From positions 1 to 6,273 of the forward strand of contig CANQGN010000091.1 of NCBI GenBank assembly GCA_947623215.1: a DNA stretch of 6,273 nucleotides, written 5' to 3'. The translations under genes and the position numbers were made by a program. Position 1 is the first letter of the stretch. Each line of letters begins with the position of its first letter. Shown here piece by piece: positions 5,748 to 6,273 of this stretch. This stretch comes from an uncultured Clostridia bacterium. Its GTDB lineage: Bacteria > Bacillota > Clostridia > Oscillospirales > Acutalibacteraceae. The notes beneath the pieces are model-generated. The model was not told the DNA's origin, did not search any database, and was given only the letters and a program-made list of their open reading frames with translations.

Positions 5748-6273
5748 GCTTCCCCCTCCCCCCGGCAGAGGGCGCTGCGGGCGTGGGCCTCTAACCCCTC
5801 TTTTCTGGCAAAGGCGGCCACCGCCGGCGCCGCCTCTGCCAGCGCCTGCGGGGTATAAGAAATAACCTGCATGGTTTTTACAAAATCGTCTACCGAAAGC
5901 GGACTGGAAAACCGCGCGGTACCGGCGGTGGGCAGGGTGTGGTTGGGCCCGGCGAAGTAGTCGCCCAGCGCCTCCGGGCAATAGTGGCCCATAAATACCG
6001 ACCCGGCGTGGCGCACGAGCGGCAGCAGGGCAAAGGGGTCGGCCACGCTCAGCTCCAAATGCTCCGGCGCCAGGGCGTTGGCCACCTCTACCGCCTCGTG
6101 AAGAGAGCTGACAAGCACAATTTTGCCCTGCCCCTCTATGGCGGCGCGGGCAATCTCGCACCGCGGCAGGGTTTGCAGCTGGCGGTCTACCTCCTCGCTT
6201 ACCCGCTCGGCCAGCGGGCGGCTGGGGGTTACCAGCACGGCGCTGGCCATGCGGTCGTGCTCTGCCTGCGAAA
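5744..6273 (-). CDS. hisD: Histidinol dehydrogenase HisD, C-terminal part (runs off right edge)
   Basis: HisD oxidises L-histidinol to L-histidine in two NAD-dependent steps, with a zinc ion in the active site. The window holds about the last 175 of the usual 420-430 residues. The first complete codons read SQAEHDR, supplying the zinc ligands Gln and His (visible residues 2 and 5). The catalytic Glu-His pair is in APEHLE (70-71), the third zinc ligand Asp104 is in GDY, His111 is in GPNHTLPT, and the last zinc ligand His163 is in GLEAHARS. TARFSSPLSVDDF (118-130) is a further hallmark. These match the E. coli residues Gln259, His262, Glu326, His327, Asp360, His367 and His419. An internal ATG at 6250 is not the start, because the frame and the conserved sequence continue upstream to the edge. 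The stop overlaps hisC by four bases. Confidence 0.97.
   Translation of the reverse strand, partial: SQAEHDRMASAVLVTPSRPLAERVSEEVDRQLQTLPRCEIARAAIEGQGKIVLVSSLHEAVEVANALAPEHLELSVADPFALLPLVRHAGSVFMGHYCPEALGDYFAGPNHTLPTAGTARFSSPLSVDDFVKTMQVISYTPQALAEAAPAVAAFARKEGLEAHARSALCRGEGEA

Noticed and set aside
5748..6161. In-frame upward extension of hisC giving a 493-residue reading frame.
   Set aside because: The extra 138 residues are an Arg/Gly/Ala-rich translation of the hisD coding region in another frame, while hisD itself shows conserved catalytic motifs there. HisC similarity begins at the ATG at 5747, which overlaps the hisD stop.
1..6273. Search for CRISPR arrays, insertion sequences, tRNA genes, phage or defence genes, or an unknown system.
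   Set aside because: The visible genes occupy nearly all of the sequence with short or overlapping junctions. The only gap over 100 bases is 389-518, and it is explained by the rpsU promoter and leader. No direct repeats of array type or terminal inverted repeats were seen by eye.

Overview
The window is a densely packed stretch of bacterial chromosome with every recognisable gene on the minus strand. Reading right to left, it holds the 3' part of a histidine biosynthesis operon (hisD C-terminal part, hisC, hisB, hisH, hisA, hisF, hisIE and a PHP-type histidinol-phosphatase). A 130-base intergenic region with a strong promoter follows, then rpsU (ribosomal protein S21), an intrinsic terminator, and the first 43 codons of a YqeG-family HAD phosphatase cut by the left edge.

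The organism is probably a GC-rich Firmicute of the class Clostridia, perhaps Oscillospiraceae-like; this is inference. It rests on a clostridial-type S21, a YqeG-family protein, strong purine-rich Shine-Dalgarno sequences, a consensus SigA-type promoter, a PHP rather than HAD histidinol-phosphatase, a fused HisIE, and visibly GC-rich, alanine-rich coding sequence. No sequence search was possible, so species-level placement is not attempted.

The eight his genes (6273 to 519) form one transcription unit by their spacing. Stop and start codons overlap by four bases (ATGA) at hisD/hisC, hisA/hisF and hisIE/PHP, and by seven bases at hisH/hisA. They abut at hisB/hisH, and are 3 bases apart at hisF/hisIE and 15 apart at hisC/hisB. 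Together they encode every step from phosphoribosyl-ATP to histidine. Only the first enzyme (HisG, with HisZ if present), the start of hisD and the operon promoter and leader lie outside to the right. HisIE carries out the pyrophosphohydrolase and cyclohydrolase steps, HisA isomerises ProFAR, HisH-HisF makes IGP and AICAR, HisB dehydrates IGP, HisC transaminates, the PHP enzyme dephosphorylates histidinol phosphate, and HisD oxidises histidinol to histidine.

The left end (1 to 488) is a separate unit. A promoter with perfect -35 and -10 hexamers drives rpsU through a leader of about 53 bases that can fold next to the ribosome binding site. rpsU ends in a stable hairpin with a T-run, immediately before yqeG. 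No CRISPR array, mobile element, tRNA, rRNA or unfamiliar gene system was found; this is mostly ordinary core-genome sequence, and the interest lies in regulatory details around rpsU.
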